A stretch of 7,539 bases of DNA from IDS-8 sp040902105. GTDB taxonomy: Bacteria; Pseudomonadota; Gammaproteobacteria; Steroidobacterales; Woeseiaceae. The stretch is taken from contig JBBDXW010000014.1 of NCBI GenBank assembly GCA_040902105.1, positions 1-7,539 on the forward strand, given 5' to 3'. The translations under genes and the position numbers were made by a program. Of the stretch, positions 6,127 to 7,539 are shown in pieces. The notes beneath the pieces were generated by a model. That model was not told the DNA's origin, did no database searches, and saw nothing but the letters and a program-made list of their open reading frames with translations. The first letter of the stretch is position 1. Each line of letters opens with the position of its first letter.

Positions 6127-7479
6127 ATGATAGCGAACATCAGAAATTCCAAAGGCAAAATCCTCCTGGTCGACGACGATCCGGGACTGCTGCGACTCCT
6201 GAGCATTCGGCTGCGCGCCGAGGGTTATGAAGTGGAAGCGGTGGAGAGCGCGGAGCTTGCTCTGGCCGTGCTGCATCGATTCCGCCCCGATCTCGTCATC
6301 ACCGACCTGCGCATGGACAAGATGGACGGCATCGGCCTGCTGAAAGAACTGCAGGGAAAGTCGCCGGGCCTGCGCGTTGTGATCGTGACCGCGCACGGTA
6401 CCATTCCGGACGCCGTCGTTGCGACACAAGGCGGCGCGTTCGGCTTTCTGACCAAGCCGATCGATAAAGACGAACTCATGAGCACGATCGAGCGCGCGCT
6501 CAGGGTCTCGAGTTCGGAGGAAGTCGACGACGATTGGGCGGCCGACATCATCACCCGCAACCAGGGCGTCAGGGAAGTGCTGGCGCAGGCGAAAATGGTC
6601 GCAGCGACGGATGCGAGAGTCCTGATCACCGGCGAAAGCGGCACCGGCAAGGAATTGATGGCGAAAGCGATTCATCGCGCCAGCCCGCGCCGTCAGAAAG
6701 CGTTCGTTGCAATCAATTGCAGTGCGATGGCGGAGAACCTGCTCGAGTCCGAACTGTTCGGGCATGAGAAAGGCGCGTTCACCGGCGCGACGCGCAGTCA
6801 CAAGGGTCTCTTCCAGGCGGCCGAAGGCGGGACGCTGCTGCTGGATGAAATCGGCGATATGCCGATGAGATTGCAGGTCAAGCTGCTGCGTGTGCTGCAG
6901 GAGCACCAGGTGCGGCCGGTCGGCAGCACCGAAGCGATTCACGTGGACGTGCGCGTGATTTCAGCAACGCACCGGGACCTGATGGACATGATGCGCGACG
7001 GCCGCTTCCGTGAAGATCTCTACTACCGACTGAATGTGGTCAACATTCGTATCCCGGTGCTCGACAGGCGTCGCGAGGACATACCGCTGCTGGTCTCGCA
7101 TTTTCTGCAGGAAATCGCGAAGGAATCCGCCCAGGAAAGAAAGGTGTACGCACCGGAGGCCGTTGAATTGCTGGTCACGGCGGAATGGCCGGGCAACATC
7201 CGGCAGCTGTATAACGTCGTGCGGCAGAATGTTGCGTTGTCGCGCTCGCCGGTGATCAGCGGTGAACTGGTAAAGAACTCGCTCGGCGAGCATGCCGGCA
7301 AGCTCGCCTCGTTCAGCGAGGCGCGCGACGAATTCACGCGCAATTACCTGTCGCAGATTCTGCAGATCACCACCGGCAACGTAAGCCAGGCGGCCAGGCT
7401 TGCAAAGCGTAATCGCACGGATTTCTACAAGCTGCTCGCGCGCCACGACCTGAACCCGGACGCGTTCAAGGCGCGCTGA
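6127..7479 (+). CDS. glrR: sigma-54-dependent response regulator GlrR (QseF)
   Basis: NtrC-class enhancer-binding protein of 450 residues that, when phosphorylated by GlrK, should remodel sigma-54 RNA polymerase at target promoters. The receiver domain (11-125) has the acidic pair Asp16/Asp17, phospho-acceptor Asp60 (ITDLRMD), Thr88 and Lys110. The AAA+ domain (about 142-375) has Walker A GESGTGKE (169-176), the sigma-54-contacting loop GAFTGA (216-221), Walker B LLLDE (237-241) and FREDLYYRLNV (294-304) with its arginines. A Fis-type helix-turn-helix closes the protein (about 405-447, GNVSQAARLAKRNRTDFYKLL). LLVDDDPGLL, GTIPDAVVATQ and the C-terminus match E. coli GlrR closely as I recall it, and the length is similar (about 444). 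The frame extends to an ATG at 6061, but the 22 extra residues are Arg- and Cys-containing and unlike a receiver start; ATG 6127 fits the family, with only a weak AGG (6118-6120) before it. Confidence 0.94.
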   Translation: MIANIRNSKGKILLVDDDPGLLRLLSIRLRAEGYEVEAVESAELALAVLHRFRPDLVITDLRMDKMDGIGLLKELQGKSPGLRVVIVTAHGTIPDAVVATQGGAFGFLTKPIDKDELMSTIERALRVSSSEEVDDDWAADIITRNQGVREVLAQAKMVAATDARVLITGESGTGKELMAKAIHRASPRRQKAFVAINCSAMAENLLESELFGHEKGAFTGATRSHKGLFQAAEGGTLLLDEIGDMPMRLQVKLLRVLQEHQVRPVGSTEAIHVDVRVISATHRDLMDMMRDGRFREDLYYRLNVVNIRIPVLDRRREDIPLLVSHFLQEIAKESAQERKVYAPEAVELLVTAEWPGNIRQLYNVVRQNVALSRSPVISGELVKNSLGEHAGKLASFSEARDEFTRNYLSQILQITTGNVSQAARLAKRNRTDFYKLLARHDLNPDAFKAR

Positions 7480-7539
7480 GGAATTCTCCACCACGCTGGA
7501 ACAGGACCCTGTAGAAGCCCGCCATTGCGGACGACCACC
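7480..7539. other. right-edge tail, nothing recognised
   Basis: Sixty bases after the glrR stop. No terminator hairpin, start codon with a binding site, or RNA gene is visible. In enterobacteria glnB follows glrR, but no part of it can be seen here. Confidence 0.4.

Noticed and set aside
5671..6942. Minus-strand open frame of 423 codons
   Set aside because: It crosses the qseG-like gene, the intergenic gap and glrR in antisense; the product is low-complexity His/Arg/Ser-rich and resembles nothing.

Overview
The window looks like chromosomal DNA from a GC-rich, non-enteric gammaproteobacterium. GC content was judged by eye. The lineage is inferred mainly from a GlrK-QseG-GlrR (also called QseE-QseG-QseF) signalling cassette, a gammaproteobacterial arrangement. 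I see no mobile element, CRISPR array, rRNA or tRNA. Coding density is high and no gene is broken.

Left half, minus strand (129-2550): two genes in tandem, probably one operon. The first encodes a 590-residue lipoprotein with a poly-glycine tether and a zinc-protease site (HEWGH, then GEGFA 30 residues on). It is followed 43 bases later by a 201-residue lipoprotein with a beta-rich body and no recognised family. Both should be exported and anchored in the envelope. Their function is unknown.

Middle (2551-2802): a 252-base divergent intergenic region that must hold the promoters of the minus-strand operon and of galE. It contains a perfect 12-bp palindrome.

Right half, plus strand (2803-7479): galE (UDP-glucose 4-epimerase), then glrK (sensor kinase), a qseG-like lipoprotein, and glrR (sigma-54 enhancer-binding response regulator). 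GlrK and GlrR match the enterobacterial proteins closely in motifs and layout. The middle gene is identified by position, lipoprotein signal and a coiled-coil C-terminus. glrK and qseG overlap by 8 bases and are probably translationally coupled. glrR is set apart by 119 bases and may have its own promoter. By the enterobacterial model, the lipoprotein modulates GlrK at the envelope, GlrK phosphorylates GlrR, and GlrR activates sigma-54 promoters of envelope-stress genes. The neighbouring galE (sugar-nucleotide supply) and the lipoprotein operon give the whole window a cell-envelope theme, but a regulatory link between them is only inference.

The most novel content is the metalloprotease/lipoprotein pair. 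The signalling cassette is a known system in a divergent host.
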